A DNA stretch of 64,000 bases, taken from contig NZ_JAEHGC010000003.1 of NCBI RefSeq assembly GCF_016107705.1, forward strand, positions 521,224 through 585,223, given 5' to 3'. Made by a program: the position numbers and the translations under genes. This document shows positions 40,555 to 48,311 of this stretch, one piece after another. The first letter of the stretch is position 1, and the number at the start of each line of letters is the position of its first letter. Origin of the DNA: Neobacillus cucumis (GTDB taxonomy: Bacteria; Bacillota; Bacilli; Bacillales_B; DSM-18226). Under the pieces are notes generated by a model that worked only from the letters and a program-made list of their open reading frames with translations, searched no databases and had not been told where the DNA came from.

Positions 40555-41757
40555 TTATATATGAACTGTTGTTTTACTTACACTAAAGTCATAGTTAAAG
40601 CATTTCTGATATAGCTCGACAATCTCTTGGTGACTTGGAACGCGGGGATTGTTTCCAGGACTTCCGCTTGCAATGGCATCGTTAGCCATTTTTGAAACAA
40701 CCTGATCAAATTTTTCTTTGTCCAAACCATAGGTCTCCATGTTCGGGATGTCTAAATTGCGGCACAGATTCTTAATCTCTTGGACAGTTACATCAGCAAG
40801 TTCTTCCTCTGAGAGCGCTGTCAAATCAGGACGAAGAATGCGTCCAATGACTGCAAGACGTTCTACGGCACTCTCTTTCGTAAATTCAAGGACGGCCGGA
40901 AGCAGCATCGCATTGGATACGCCATGCGGGACGTGGAACAATGCACCGATTGGACGTGACATTCCGTGTACAAGCGTAACGGATGCATTGGTAAAGGCCA
41001 GTCCTGCCTGCATGGAAGCTAATGACATCGCTTCCCTTGCTTCACGGTCAGTTCCGTTTATGTATGCTGAACGTAAATTTTTCACAATTAATTCAATGGC
41101 AGAAAGAGCAAAATTATCCGTCATCGGTTGGGATACACGTGAGATATAGGCTTCGATTGCATGGCATAATGCATCAACGCCGGTTGCAGCTGTAACCTTT
41201 GGCGGTGCCGAATAGGTCAAAATTGGATCCACAATCGCAACATCTGGAATGAACGCCGGGTGTTTAATCATCATTTTCACATCGTCTTTTGTATTGTTGA
41301 TAACGGTTACAGAAGTAACTTCAGAACCTGTACCTGATGTGGTTGGGATGGCAATCAAAGGAAGTGGTGGATTTTCAACTTTCTTTTTCCCACCCAAATA
41401 GTTACCAATGTATCCTCCATTTGTAGCAACGACCACAACTGCTTTAGCTGCATCAATACAGCTGCCACCGCCGACTGCCACTACCACATCGCATTGTTGT
41501 TCCTGACAAAGTGCTAACGCTTCTGCTACATATGTGTCAGTTGGTTCGGAGTTTACTTCCAAATAACACTCGTAAGCCATTCCTGCTTCTTCGAGCAATT
41601 GCTGGCATCTCTCGACCACGCCGATTTGATTCATAATGTTATCGCTGACAATCAAGGCTTTTTTTCCTAATAAAGCTGCCTGCTCGCCAAGCTTTGTCAA
41701 TGAATTTTCTCCATAAAAAACGGTTTTAGGCATCCGAAATTCTGCAAACCCTTTCAA
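40555..41757 (-). CDS. Iron-containing alcohol dehydrogenase
   Basis: A 400-residue group III dehydrogenase. The NAD site is VAVGGGSCIDAAKAV, IPTTSGTGSEVTSV follows, and the metal ligands lie in DALCHAIEAYIS, LVHGMSRPIGALFHVPHG and nearby His residues. It would oxidise a primary alcohol such as a hydroxy acid or diol to the aldehyde used by MmsA. It is first in the operon, 38 bases downstream of a sigma-54 promoter. The TTG start at 41757 has GGAGGGG upstream. Confidence 0.92.
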   Translation of the reverse strand: MKGFAEFRMPKTVFYGENSLTKLGEQAALLGKKALIVSDNIMNQIGVVERCQQLLEEAGMAYECYLEVNSEPTDTYVAEALALCQEQQCDVVVAVGGGSCIDAAKAVVVVATNGGYIGNYLGGKKKVENPPLPLIAIPTTSGTGSEVTSVTVINNTKDDVKMMIKHPAFIPDVAIVDPILTYSAPPKVTAATGVDALCHAIEAYISRVSQPMTDNFALSAIELIVKNLRSAYINGTDREAREAMSLASMQAGLAFTNASVTLVHGMSRPIGALFHVPHGVSNAMLLPAVLEFTKESAVERLAVIGRILRPDLTALSEEELADVTVQEIKNLCRNLDIPNMETYGLDKEKFDQVVSKMANDAIASGSPGNNPRVPSHQEIVELYQKCFNYDFSVSKTTVHI

Positions 41758-41794
41758 AACTTTCCCCTCCCTTTTTCGCTACACACTCTTATAT

Positions 41795-41812
41795 ATGCAA
41801 TTAGTGTGCCAA
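41795..41812 (-). promoter_or_regulatory. Sigma-54 promoter (-24/-12)
   Basis: On the minus strand TTGGCAC-ACTAA-TTGCAT fits the sigma-54 consensus TGGCAC-N5-TTGCA in every base. It stands just upstream of the iron alcohol dehydrogenase gene and next to a sigma-54 activator gene, which makes the assignment firm. Confidence 0.93.
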
Positions 41813-41851
41813 CTTAAAAAAGGCGGGAATAACAACACTTTTCTTTTCATG

Positions 41852-41871
41852 ATGTACGGATGACCATACAT
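41852..41871. promoter_or_regulatory. Candidate upstream activator sequence
   Basis: ATGTACGG-ATGA-CCATACAT is an inverted repeat with one mismatch, 40 to 60 bases upstream of the sigma-54 promoter and followed by several further TGTACG words. It is in a suitable place for the enhancer-binding protein encoded next to it. Confidence 0.5.
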
Positions 41872-41892
41872 ATGTGTACGTTTTGTGTACGT

Positions 41893-43764
41893 TTAATTGT
41901 ACGACTTATCAAACAATTCGTGTTTTTTTAATTTTTCGTACAATGTAGAACGTTGGATTCCTAAGATTCTCGCTGCCTTCGCCTTATTTCCGTTAGTTTC
42001 TATCAGTGTTTGAATCAGCAGTGCTTTTTCGCGCTCAAGTGCTTTTTCTTTTACATTGGTTAATAGATTTTGACCTGTTGATGTTGGTATGCTCGGAACA
42101 ACATATTGCTCCGCTGCTTTTGGCAGGTTTGGGACAGTTGGAGAGCTTTCTTTCTTTTCAAAAAATTTAGGTGCCAGCTCTTGTACATCGATATAGTGAG
42201 ATTCAGAAAAACTGACAAGCATTTCGACGGTGTTGACGAGCTCGCGAATGTTACCCGGCCAGGAATATTCCATCAAAGCTGCGGTAACTTCCTTAGAAAA
42301 CAGCTTTTGCCCAAGGCCAAAACGCTCACTAAAGTGATGCAGATGATGCATCAGCAGTTCTGGTATATCTTCACGCCGTTCCCTTAAGGGAGGAATTTCG
42401 AGACGGATGATGTTCAAACGATAATAAAGATCTTCTCTGAAACTCCCATCCTGAATCATCTGTTCTAGACAACGATTTGTTGCTGCAACGATTCTGACAT
42501 CTACAGGATGCTTGACAATTCCACCGACCCGTTCGACTTCGCGGTCCTGGAGAACCCGTAGGATTTTTGACTGCATCAGCGCCGGCATATCACCGATTTC
42601 ATCAAGAAATAAAGTTCCTTTATGGGCAAGTTCAAACTTGCCGGGCTTTCCGCCCTTTTTTGCACCTGTAAAAGCACCGTCCTCAAAACCGAACAATTCC
42701 GCTTCTAAAAGGTGTTCGGGGATAGCCGCACAATTGACACTAATAAAAGGGCCTTCAGCGTATGGGCTGGACCGATGGATGGCATTTGCAAACAATTCCT
42801 TTCCTGTTCCGCTTTCTCCAGTGATTAGTACTGTTGACGGCGTATTCGCCGCTTTGCGGGCAATTTTTTTAACGGCTTGAATTTTTGGGCTCTGTCCAAT
42901 AATTTGGTCAAATGCACAATGTATTTTTCCTTGAGAATGATCGATAACAGGGGGATCAGTAATTTGCCTTGACAACTCCTGCATGCGTCCGAGAATATTG
43001 TAAAGCTCGGTTACCCCTTGAAAAATCAGAAGGCCAATTGCCCCGACCACTTTTTCATCCTTCCAGATAGGGATCCGATGGACAACCATATCCTGGCCCT
43101 GGATCCGTTGAATATACCCCCTTTCTTCGATCCCGGTTTGCAAAACTACCTGCAAACGGGTATTCTCGATGATCCCGGTGACAGGTTTGCCAATCACATC
43201 TTCACGTTTCTTGCCAAGAAAGCGGCTATATGCCTCATTAAATTCACGAATGATTCCATGTTGATCCACTACGACAATTCCTTCATAAGCACTCTCTAAA
43301 ATGGTCCTTAGGGTTTCGGTAATGTGGAGGGTCTCCTGAAGTTTGTCCAGATGCGCTGCATAAGAATGCAGGATATCGGTTCGGGTGAGAATTCCAACAA
43401 TCCTCCCATTATGGTCAACAACAGGTAGACGCCCAACAGGAAGCTCATTCGCCTTTTTGATTGAATCATCCTTATGGATCGTGACAACCGCCCGGGTCAT
43501 CACTTGTGAAATGGTGTAATCCGGTGTAAGCCCTTCCATAAGACAACTGAGAATTCTTGATTTCGTAACGGATCCAATCACCCGAGACTCTTCATCCACA
43601 ACCGGCAGCCCGTCAATTCCCTTTGCTTCAAGGATTAAAACGGCTTCTTTAATGGTTTGGTGCGGAAATACTGTAACAGGATTAGGTGTCATCCATTCCC
43701 ATACAAGCTGATTCGTTTTAATTTCTTTTAAGCGCTTACGCTTCACCTCATAATCAATTAACAT
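41893..43764 (-). CDS. Sigma-54-dependent activator with CBS, PAS, AAA+ and Fis domains
   Basis: A 623-residue enhancer-binding protein. Two CBS domains (about 20-140, with WEWMTPNPVTVFP and SQVMTRAVVTIHKDD) are followed by a PAS domain (about 150-250), the AAA+ domain with Walker A GESGTGKE and the sigma-54 contact loop GAFTGA, and a Fis-type helix-turn-helix at the end (NKAKAARILGIQRSTLYEKL). CBS pairs usually bind adenine nucleotides and PAS a metabolite or cofactor, so the protein may sense energy state together with a substrate. It is upstream of, and in line with, the sigma-54 operon. Good ribosome site. Confidence 0.93.
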   Translation of the reverse strand: MLIDYEVKRKRLKEIKTNQLVWEWMTPNPVTVFPHQTIKEAVLILEAKGIDGLPVVDEESRVIGSVTKSRILSCLMEGLTPDYTISQVMTRAVVTIHKDDSIKKANELPVGRLPVVDHNGRIVGILTRTDILHSYAAHLDKLQETLHITETLRTILESAYEGIVVVDQHGIIREFNEAYSRFLGKKREDVIGKPVTGIIENTRLQVVLQTGIEERGYIQRIQGQDMVVHRIPIWKDEKVVGAIGLLIFQGVTELYNILGRMQELSRQITDPPVIDHSQGKIHCAFDQIIGQSPKIQAVKKIARKAANTPSTVLITGESGTGKELFANAIHRSSPYAEGPFISVNCAAIPEHLLEAELFGFEDGAFTGAKKGGKPGKFELAHKGTLFLDEIGDMPALMQSKILRVLQDREVERVGGIVKHPVDVRIVAATNRCLEQMIQDGSFREDLYYRLNIIRLEIPPLRERREDIPELLMHHLHHFSERFGLGQKLFSKEVTAALMEYSWPGNIRELVNTVEMLVSFSESHYIDVQELAPKFFEKKESSPTVPNLPKAAEQYVVPSIPTSTGQNLLTNVKEKALEREKALLIQTLIETNGNKAKAARILGIQRSTLYEKLKKHELFDKSYN

Positions 43765-44139
43765 ATTTGCTCCCCACCTATAAAAAATTAAATATACAAA
43801 AATTGTACACTACTTTTTTACAATTTTGAATATTTTCAAACATTTCCCAAACACTTTCCGAACACACACCCACATCATACGGTGACAGGCACCAAGCGTG
43901 GACAAAATGTTCAAATTGTCCATATGGGGTGGACATGGGCTAATATTTGATGAAGAAGGACATAACTTCGAATGATCTATAGTGCAACCCCACTACTCCT
44001 ACAAGTTGTAATATTTTGTTCAAACCTTTATTACATATTTGTGAAATAGTGAACAAAGAACTCTTATTTCAAGATAAACGGATTATACTATAAGTGTAAT
44101 CAAGTTCTTAATAATACTTTTTCTAAAGGGGTCTTTTAT
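43765..44139. other. Gap upstream of doxX copy B
   Basis: 375 bases with no gene. The left part is the AT-rich promoter region of the sigma-54 activator. A bare core GGTGACAGGCACC of the dispersed palindrome is at 43881-43893 without its outer arms. From about 44008 the sequence is the duplicated DoxX upstream region with a Rex-like site at 44039-44056. Confidence 0.6.
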
Positions 44140-44649
44140 ATGTTTAACAAATTTTTAAGAGAGAACAAAGTCGCTGCTGCCCTTCTTACCGTCGTTCGTT
44201 TATACCTCGGATATTCTTGGTTAACAGCTGGATTGCACAAGCTAACAGGTGGGTTTGACGCTGCTGGGTTCCTAAAAGGCGCAATCGCCAACCCGGTCAA
44301 AGGTCCGGATGGCAGCGCGGTCTATGCGGGGTATGTAAGTTTCTTACAACATTTTGCATTACCAAATGTAGATCTTTTCAATACCATTATTCCTTTAGGT
44401 GAATTCCTTGTCGGGTTAGGATTAATTCTTGGATGCTTAACTGCTGCTGCTGCGTTCTTTGGAGTAGTTATGAACCTCTCATTCATAATGGCAGGAACCG
44501 TTTCTCACAGCCCAACTGATATTATCATGGGAGCAATCATCATTGCAGCCGGCTACAACGCAGGCCGCTTCGGTTTAGACCGCTGGGTAGTACCGTTTAT
44601 TCGTAGAACAACTGCAAAAGGAAATAAAACAGTGAACCACACTGCTTAA
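44140..44649 (+). CDS. DoxX-family membrane protein, copy B
   Basis: A 169-residue paralogue of the protein at 35533. Changes concentrate in membrane segments (for example YEWMMAGL against YSWLTAGL), while the termini are unchanged, so both copies seem to be kept functional. It has AAAGGGG before the ATG, its own promoter region and a terminator. The function is as uncertain as for copy A. Confidence 0.85.
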   Translation: MFNKFLRENKVAAALLTVVRLYLGYSWLTAGLHKLTGGFDAAGFLKGAIANPVKGPDGSAVYAGYVSFLQHFALPNVDLFNTIIPLGEFLVGLGLILGCLTAAAAFFGVVMNLSFIMAGTVSHSPTDIIMGAIIIAAGYNAGRFGLDRWVVPFIRRTTAKGNKTVNHTA

Positions 44650-44652
44650 CGC

Positions 44653-44697
44653 AAAAGCACCTCCTCCTGACCAAAATCAGGAATGAGGTGCTTTTTT
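44653..44697 (+). terminator. Terminator of doxX copy B
   Basis: AAAAGCACCT pairs with AGGTGCTTTT, with a nested CCTGA...TCAGG stem at the top, followed by a T run that touches the end of the convergent gene. Confidence 0.9.
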
Positions 44698-44701
44698 AGA
44701 A

Positions 44702-45187
44702 CTATTTTTCATCTTTGACAATTCCATATTTAAAAAACCACCTATAAAAAGCCCTAGAGACATAAAACGAAATCCACATACTGCTAAAACTAAAATACCA
44801 GTGCCATTTCTTATATGTAATAACTCGAGTATATTTGACGCCGATTACCTCTAACGTACAAAGAACGGAGCAATAAAATAAATAGTAAAGTGCTTTAAAT
44901 CCCGATTTCTTTTGAACTGGATAATAAAGGTTAAAAAGGACAGAAACAATTGGGAAGACAAAATGTTCAAAAGTAAAGCTGCCTTTATAGGATTTCTTAA
45001 AAAACAACCGTTTCGGATAAGCAATCCATCCCTTTTCAACCACAAATAACCCCGTAATCCAGGCATAAGATTGCTGAAATAAAAGGATAAGGGTAGCCTG
45101 ACGGATCTTTCTTTTAGGCGTTAAACACAAAAGCAACAAAAAAGATACCATCAAAGAGGTAATAATTATTCTCTTTTCCTTCGACAT
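44702..45187 (-). CDS. CBO0543-type small membrane protein
   Basis: A 161-residue protein with about five hydrophobic segments. It matches the layout of the uncharacterised CBO0543 family: a Trp/Tyr-rich pattern with SYAWITGLFVVEKGWIAYP, FEHFVFPIVSVLFN and a C-terminal WHWYFSFSSMWISFYVS. Function unknown. A second member is at 57256. The ATG at 45187 follows GGGAGG; eleven extra codons upstream are not needed. Confidence 0.6.
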   Translation of the reverse strand: MSKEKRIIITSLMVSFLLLLCLTPKRKIRQATLILLFQQSYAWITGLFVVEKGWIAYPKRLFFKKSYKGSFTFEHFVFPIVSVLFNLYYPVQKKSGFKALYYLFYCSVLCTLEVIGVKYTRVITYKKWHWYFSFSSMWISFYVSRAFYRWFFKYGIVKDEK

Positions 45188-45279
45188 AATTCGACCTCCC
45201 TCTCGCAGAAGTATATCCAAAAGGAAGAATATTATCCTAGAGATTCCACCGAGACTAAGGGTTCAAACTATCAATAATT

Positions 45280-45326
45280 TTCGACAAAATCCGGGTGGTG
45301 ACAGGCACCGCCCGGATTTTGTCGAA
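45280..45326. repeat. ACAGG-loop palindrome, copy 10
   Basis: A complete copy with CCGGG arms and one inner mismatch. Unusually, it lies between divergent genes, so it cannot simply be a terminator here. Confidence 0.9.
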
Positions 45327-45487
45327 CCAATCAACCAGCTGCACAAATATTTCGTAATCCTAAATTCTATACTTTCCCACTGCCGCTGAAGTATAATAAA
45401 CATGTGATTTGGGGTGTTTTTCCAATAGTAGTGGGAAGACTACTTTTGTTGTTGGGAAACAAATAAATGGTAAAGGAGAAAATTCAA

Positions 45488-46312
45488 ATGAATTTTGTTA
45501 CTTTAAATAATGGTGTTAAAATGCCGCAGCTTGGATTTGGTGTTTGGCAGGTTGAAGATAACCAAGCTACCACTGCCGTAGCGAAAGCACTTGAAGTCGG
45601 ATATACATCCATTGATACAGCGATGATTTACAAAAATGAGGAAGGTGTGGGTAAAGCAATTAAGGAAACCTCTGTTCCCCGCGAAAACCTTTTTATTACA
45701 ACCAAAGTGTGGAACAGCGACCAAGGCTATGAAAATGCACTAAAAGCCTTTGACGAAAGTCTGGCAAGATTAGGCCTTGAGTATGTGGATTTATACTTGA
45801 TTCACTGGCCGACCCCTAAATTCGATCAATACGTTGATACATACAAAGCTTTAGAAAAGCTCTATCATGATGGCCGCGTGAAAGCGATCGGTGTTTGTAA
45901 TTTTGAAATCGAACATCTCGAGCGCCTCTTAAACGAATGTGAAGTAAAACCTGTATTAAACCAAGTGGAGTGCCATCCATACCTTTCTCAGAAAGAATTA
46001 AAAGATTTCTGTGCAAAACATGATATTTTTGTGGAAGCGTGGAGCCCGCTTGAACAGGGCGGAGAAGTGCTGAAGGATGAAGTAATTATAAAAATTGCCG
46101 AAGCACATGGCAAATCACCTGCACAGGTCGTACTGCGCTGGCATTTACAAAATAACACGATTGTCATTCCGAAATCTGTTACTCCATCCAGAATCGAGGA
46201 GAACTTTAATGTATTTGACTTCGAATTAACTGCAGATGAAATGCAGCAAATACATCAGCTTAATCGCAATCGCCGCAGGGGTTCACATCCAAACGATATG
46301 CATGTGCGATAA
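45488..46312 (+). CDS. Aldo/keto reductase
   Basis: A 274-residue TIM-barrel reductase of the YvgN/2,5-diketogluconate reductase group. NNGVKMPQLGFGVWQV is the start motif, and the catalytic tetrad is visible: Asp in SIDTAMIYKNEEGVG with Tyr close by, Lys in TTKVW and His in YLIHWP. IPKSVTPSRIEENF is the NADPH site. It probably reduces methylglyoxal and other aldehydes. The ATG at 45488 follows AAAGGAG; seven codons upstream are excluded for lack of a site. Confidence 0.92.
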   Translation: MNFVTLNNGVKMPQLGFGVWQVEDNQATTAVAKALEVGYTSIDTAMIYKNEEGVGKAIKETSVPRENLFITTKVWNSDQGYENALKAFDESLARLGLEYVDLYLIHWPTPKFDQYVDTYKALEKLYHDGRVKAIGVCNFEIEHLERLLNECEVKPVLNQVECHPYLSQKELKDFCAKHDIFVEAWSPLEQGGEVLKDEVIIKIAEAHGKSPAQVVLRWHLQNNTIVIPKSVTPSRIEENFNVFDFELTADEMQQIHQLNRNRRRGSHPNDMHVR

Positions 46313-46321
46313 GATTTCCAC

Positions 46322-46364
46322 ACAAAAAGCCCGTTCCAGCTTAATGGCTGAAATGGGCTTTTTT
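46322..46364 (+). terminator. Terminator of the aldo/keto reductase gene
   Basis: AAAAAGCCCGTTCCAGC pairs with GCTGAAATGGGCTTTTTT around TTAATG (small internal mismatch), ending in a T run. Confidence 0.9.
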
Positions 46365-46404
46365 CGACAAACTTCGGGTGGTGACAGGCACCTGTCGAAT
46401 TTTG
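46363..46404. repeat. Decayed ACAGG-loop palindrome
   Basis: The left arm and loop remain (TTCGACAAACTTCGGG, GTGACAGGCACC), but the inner right arm is deleted, leaving CTGTCGAATTTTGG. It abuts the aldo/keto reductase terminator. Confidence 0.8.
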
Positions 46405-46411
46405 GATTTCC

Positions 46412-46513
46412 CTATTCCTTATGTAATGCAAAGTAAAGCAACTCCGTAATGGCTGCGACCGCTCCTAAATGATCATATTTTTCTTCCCAATATTCCTCTT
46501 CAAATTTTTGCAT
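46412..46513 (-). CDS. Small protein of 33 residues, function unknown
   Basis: ATG to TAG with a good site (AAGGGAGAG, 7 bases upstream). The product, MQKFEEEYWEEKYDHLGAVA followed by AITELLYFALHKE, has an acidic aromatic-rich half and a hydrophobic helical half. I do not recognise it. The ribosome site and compact position between a terminator and the coat-like gene suggest that it is real. Confidence 0.45.
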   Translation of the reverse strand: MQKFEEEYWEEKYDHLGAVAAITELLYFALHKE

Positions 46514-46726
46514 AGAACAACTCTCCCTTTTTTTGATTTATATCCTTACTTTCAATATTTACAAGAATGACAGCTTCTAATCAGTTGCTAAGTGAATTTT
46601 TCCAAAATTCATAATTTGATTTTCCATAAAAGAAACATCTAAATAATGCTGGTGCAAACATAGAAAAGCCCCGTTCCCGGTGATCCACGGAAATAGAGCT
46701 TTATAATTATTTGCAACAAACACCTT

Positions 46727-46975
46727 TTAATAACAAGGATGGTAACCTGGGTAACAACAAGGATTGTAAGCAGGATAGCAGCAAGGGTTATACATCGGAT
46801 AACAACACGGATTTTGCATCGGATAACAGCAATTTTGATAATACGGCACCACACATGGCTGTGGCTGCACTTGCGGAGCTACATAAGGTATATTTGAAGG
46901 CACCATATTGGGCATTACATTTGGCGCAATATTTGAAGGCATAACATTCGAACCTTGATAGGGCTTATTTTCCAA
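46727..46975 (-). CDS. Cys/Tyr/Pro-rich repeat protein, probable spore coat component
   Basis: 82 residues. The N-terminal half is Pro/Asn/Val-rich, and the C-terminal half consists of about five 9-residue repeats of the type YNPCCYPMY. Paired Cys and abundant Tyr suit disulfide and dityrosine cross-linking, as in Bacillus spore coats. The TTG start at 46975 follows AGAGGAG. A sigma-K-like -10 (CATACACTA) is upstream. No homologue is recognised by name. Confidence 0.6.
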   Translation of the reverse strand: MENKPYQGSNVMPSNIAPNVMPNMVPSNIPYVAPQVQPQPCVVPYYQNCCYPMQNPCCYPMYNPCCYPAYNPCCYPGYHPCY

Positions 46976-47005
46976 AACAATCTCTCCTCTTTAGATCAAT
47001 TTCAA

Positions 47006-47014
47006 CATAGTGTA
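47006..47014 (-). promoter_or_regulatory. Sigma-K-like -10 element
   Basis: On the minus strand CATACACTA fits the sigma-K -10 consensus CATA-N3-TA, about 30 bases before the start codon of the coat-like gene. No convincing AC-type -35 is seen at 16 bases. Confidence 0.4.
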
Positions 47015-47071
47015 TGTGTCCAATTAGAGAGAGGAATAGACGCTTACCCCTATTTTGATCAGACTGCTCTT

Positions 47072-47118
47072 TTCTACAAAATTCGGGTGGTGCCAGGCAC
47101 CACCCGAATTTTGTAGAA
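47072..47118. repeat. ACAGG-loop palindrome, copy 11 (compensated arms)
   Basis: The outer arms read TTCTACAAA and TTTGTAGAA instead of TTCGACAAA and TTTGTCGAA: both sides changed so that pairing is kept. The core reads GGTGCCAGGCACC, which is more symmetrical than the usual one. It is 4 bases past the SPFH gene stop. Confidence 0.92.
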
Positions 47119-47121
47119 CCG

Positions 47122-47925
47122 TTATTTCTTCGTAATCCCATTTACATCGATGAAAGGAGTGGCGCCGCCGGTGACATTCGGCAGTTTCCCGTCCCATTTT
47201 TCGAGGGCTTTTTCTTGGACTTCGATTTGTTTGAGTTGGATGAGCTCTGGGGTCACTTCGAGTTTTTTCAGTTTTAAGGATTGGGCTTCTGCTTCAGCCT
47301 GAGTGACTTGCTGCTGGGCTTCGATTTTGACTCGCTCTAAATCTCGTTTGGCCTTAAGTGCGTTTTGTTCAGCCGTTTGTTTGGCTTCAATCGCTTTATT
47401 GAATTCCTCGCTAAAAGCGAATTCCTTAATATTGATATCCTCAAGTTTCATATAATACTTCGTTAATTTTTTTCCAAGCATATCCTTCACTTCGGCTGAA
47501 ACCTCCGGCCGCTTGGAAATAAGCTCTTCTGCCGTGTACTGTGCCGTAATTGCTTTGAGCGACTCGGCTATCGCAGGGTCCACAATCCTAGAACGATAAT
47601 CCAAGCCGATTTCTTGGTAAAGTTTATTGACTGCTTCGGGATCGACCGAATAGTTGACCGCTACCTTGGTCGTGACGATCTGAAGATCTTTTGAAGCAGC
47701 GGACTGCGAGCTTTCCTCTTTTTGCACGCGAACCTCAATCTGTTGAACGGTTTGCATAAATGGAATCCTAAAATGAAGCCCTTCCGATAAAATGGTCGGT
47801 TTCACCGCACCGAATTGCAAAAGAACTCCTCGATTACCAGATGACACTGTCGTGAGGGAAGAAAACACAAGTAGCAAGACCACAATCGCCACAAGACCGC
47901 CTACTATCGACTTTCTGTACTTCAT
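47122..47925 (-). CDS. SPFH/prohibitin-family membrane protein
   Basis: A 267-residue protein with one N-terminal membrane segment (KSIVGGLVAIVVLLLVFSS) and an SPFH domain (about 30-200), including NRGVLLQFGAVKPTILSEGL and VNYSVDPEAVNKLYQEIG. A helical Ala/Glu/Lys-rich segment follows (AKQTAEQNALKAKRDLERV). Members form large membrane rings or scaffolds and often regulate FtsH. A short C-terminal Gly/Ile tail is present. It is a single gene. AAGGGGG is upstream. Confidence 0.88.
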   Translation of the reverse strand: MKYRKSIVGGLVAIVVLLLVFSSLTTVSSGNRGVLLQFGAVKPTILSEGLHFRIPFMQTVQQIEVRVQKEESSQSAASKDLQIVTTKVAVNYSVDPEAVNKLYQEIGLDYRSRIVDPAIAESLKAITAQYTAEELISKRPEVSAEVKDMLGKKLTKYYMKLEDINIKEFAFSEEFNKAIEAKQTAEQNALKAKRDLERVKIEAQQQVTQAEAEAQSLKLKKLEVTPELIQLKQIEVQEKALEKWDGKLPNVTGGATPFIDVNGITKK

Positions 47926-48110
47926 TCCTTCGGCCCCCTTAGTTGGTCATTAAAATAACCTATGAGTGTTGCGCCCTATTTATGAAGGTTTTTAATTTTT
48001 TCGGGATTGTCCCTATGATTTTCAAACCTAATCCCTCTTCCACTTTCCTAAATGATCGAAAAAGATTATACTGGACTAACTACCTTATTTGAAAAAAGGA
48101 GGATTTAACG

Positions 48111-48305
48111 ATGACAGAAAATCAACAACCCGATGAACCAAAAAAGAAAATCAGCCTGCAGGAAGCAATGAGGCAGCAGCTTGAAAACAAAAAGAACCAA
48201 AACTCTGCTGGGAATGGTAAGGCCACTGGCGATCTTTCCACGAAAAAAATGAAAAGCCAGCAAACAAAGAAACCTAGCAATACCCGTAGAAAAATGGGCG
48301 TTTAG
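48111..48305 (+). CDS. Small basic hydrophilic protein, function unknown
   Basis: 64 residues, very rich in Lys, Gln, Asn and Ser and without aromatic residues or a hydrophobic core. It begins MTENQQPDEPKKKISLQEAM and ends with a basic NTRRKMGV tail. It is probably disordered. It has AAAAGGAGG before the ATG and is 6 bases from ywbE, with which it must be co-transcribed. RNA or ribosome contact is conceivable because of its charge, but this is only a guess. Confidence 0.65.
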   Translation: MTENQQPDEPKKKISLQEAMRQQLENKKNQNSAGNGKATGDLSTKKMKSQQTKKPSNTRRKMGV

Positions 48306-48311
48306 TGTGGA

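Larger units (their letters stand above)
44008..44697 (+). repeat. Duplicated promoter-doxX-terminator unit, copy B
   Basis: The second copy of the unit at 35399-36090, same orientation, with conserved upstream words, gene and terminator. The two copies bracket the whole sigma-54 cluster and its regulator. Confidence 0.9.

Noticed and set aside
43726..43740. A cre-like word (TTTAAGCGCTTACG) at the start of the sigma-54 activator gene
   Set aside because: It has two mismatches to the consensus and lies in a Lys/Arg-rich coding stretch that explains it. Kept only as a note.
43881..43893. A further complete palindrome copy
   Set aside because: Only the core GGTGACAGGCACC is present. The flanks AAGCGTGG and CATCATAC do not pair.
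46236..46436. A 66-codon open frame after the aldo/keto reductase gene
   Set aside because: It runs inside the reductase gene, its terminator and a decayed repeat in another frame. Its C-terminal peptide is repeat translation.
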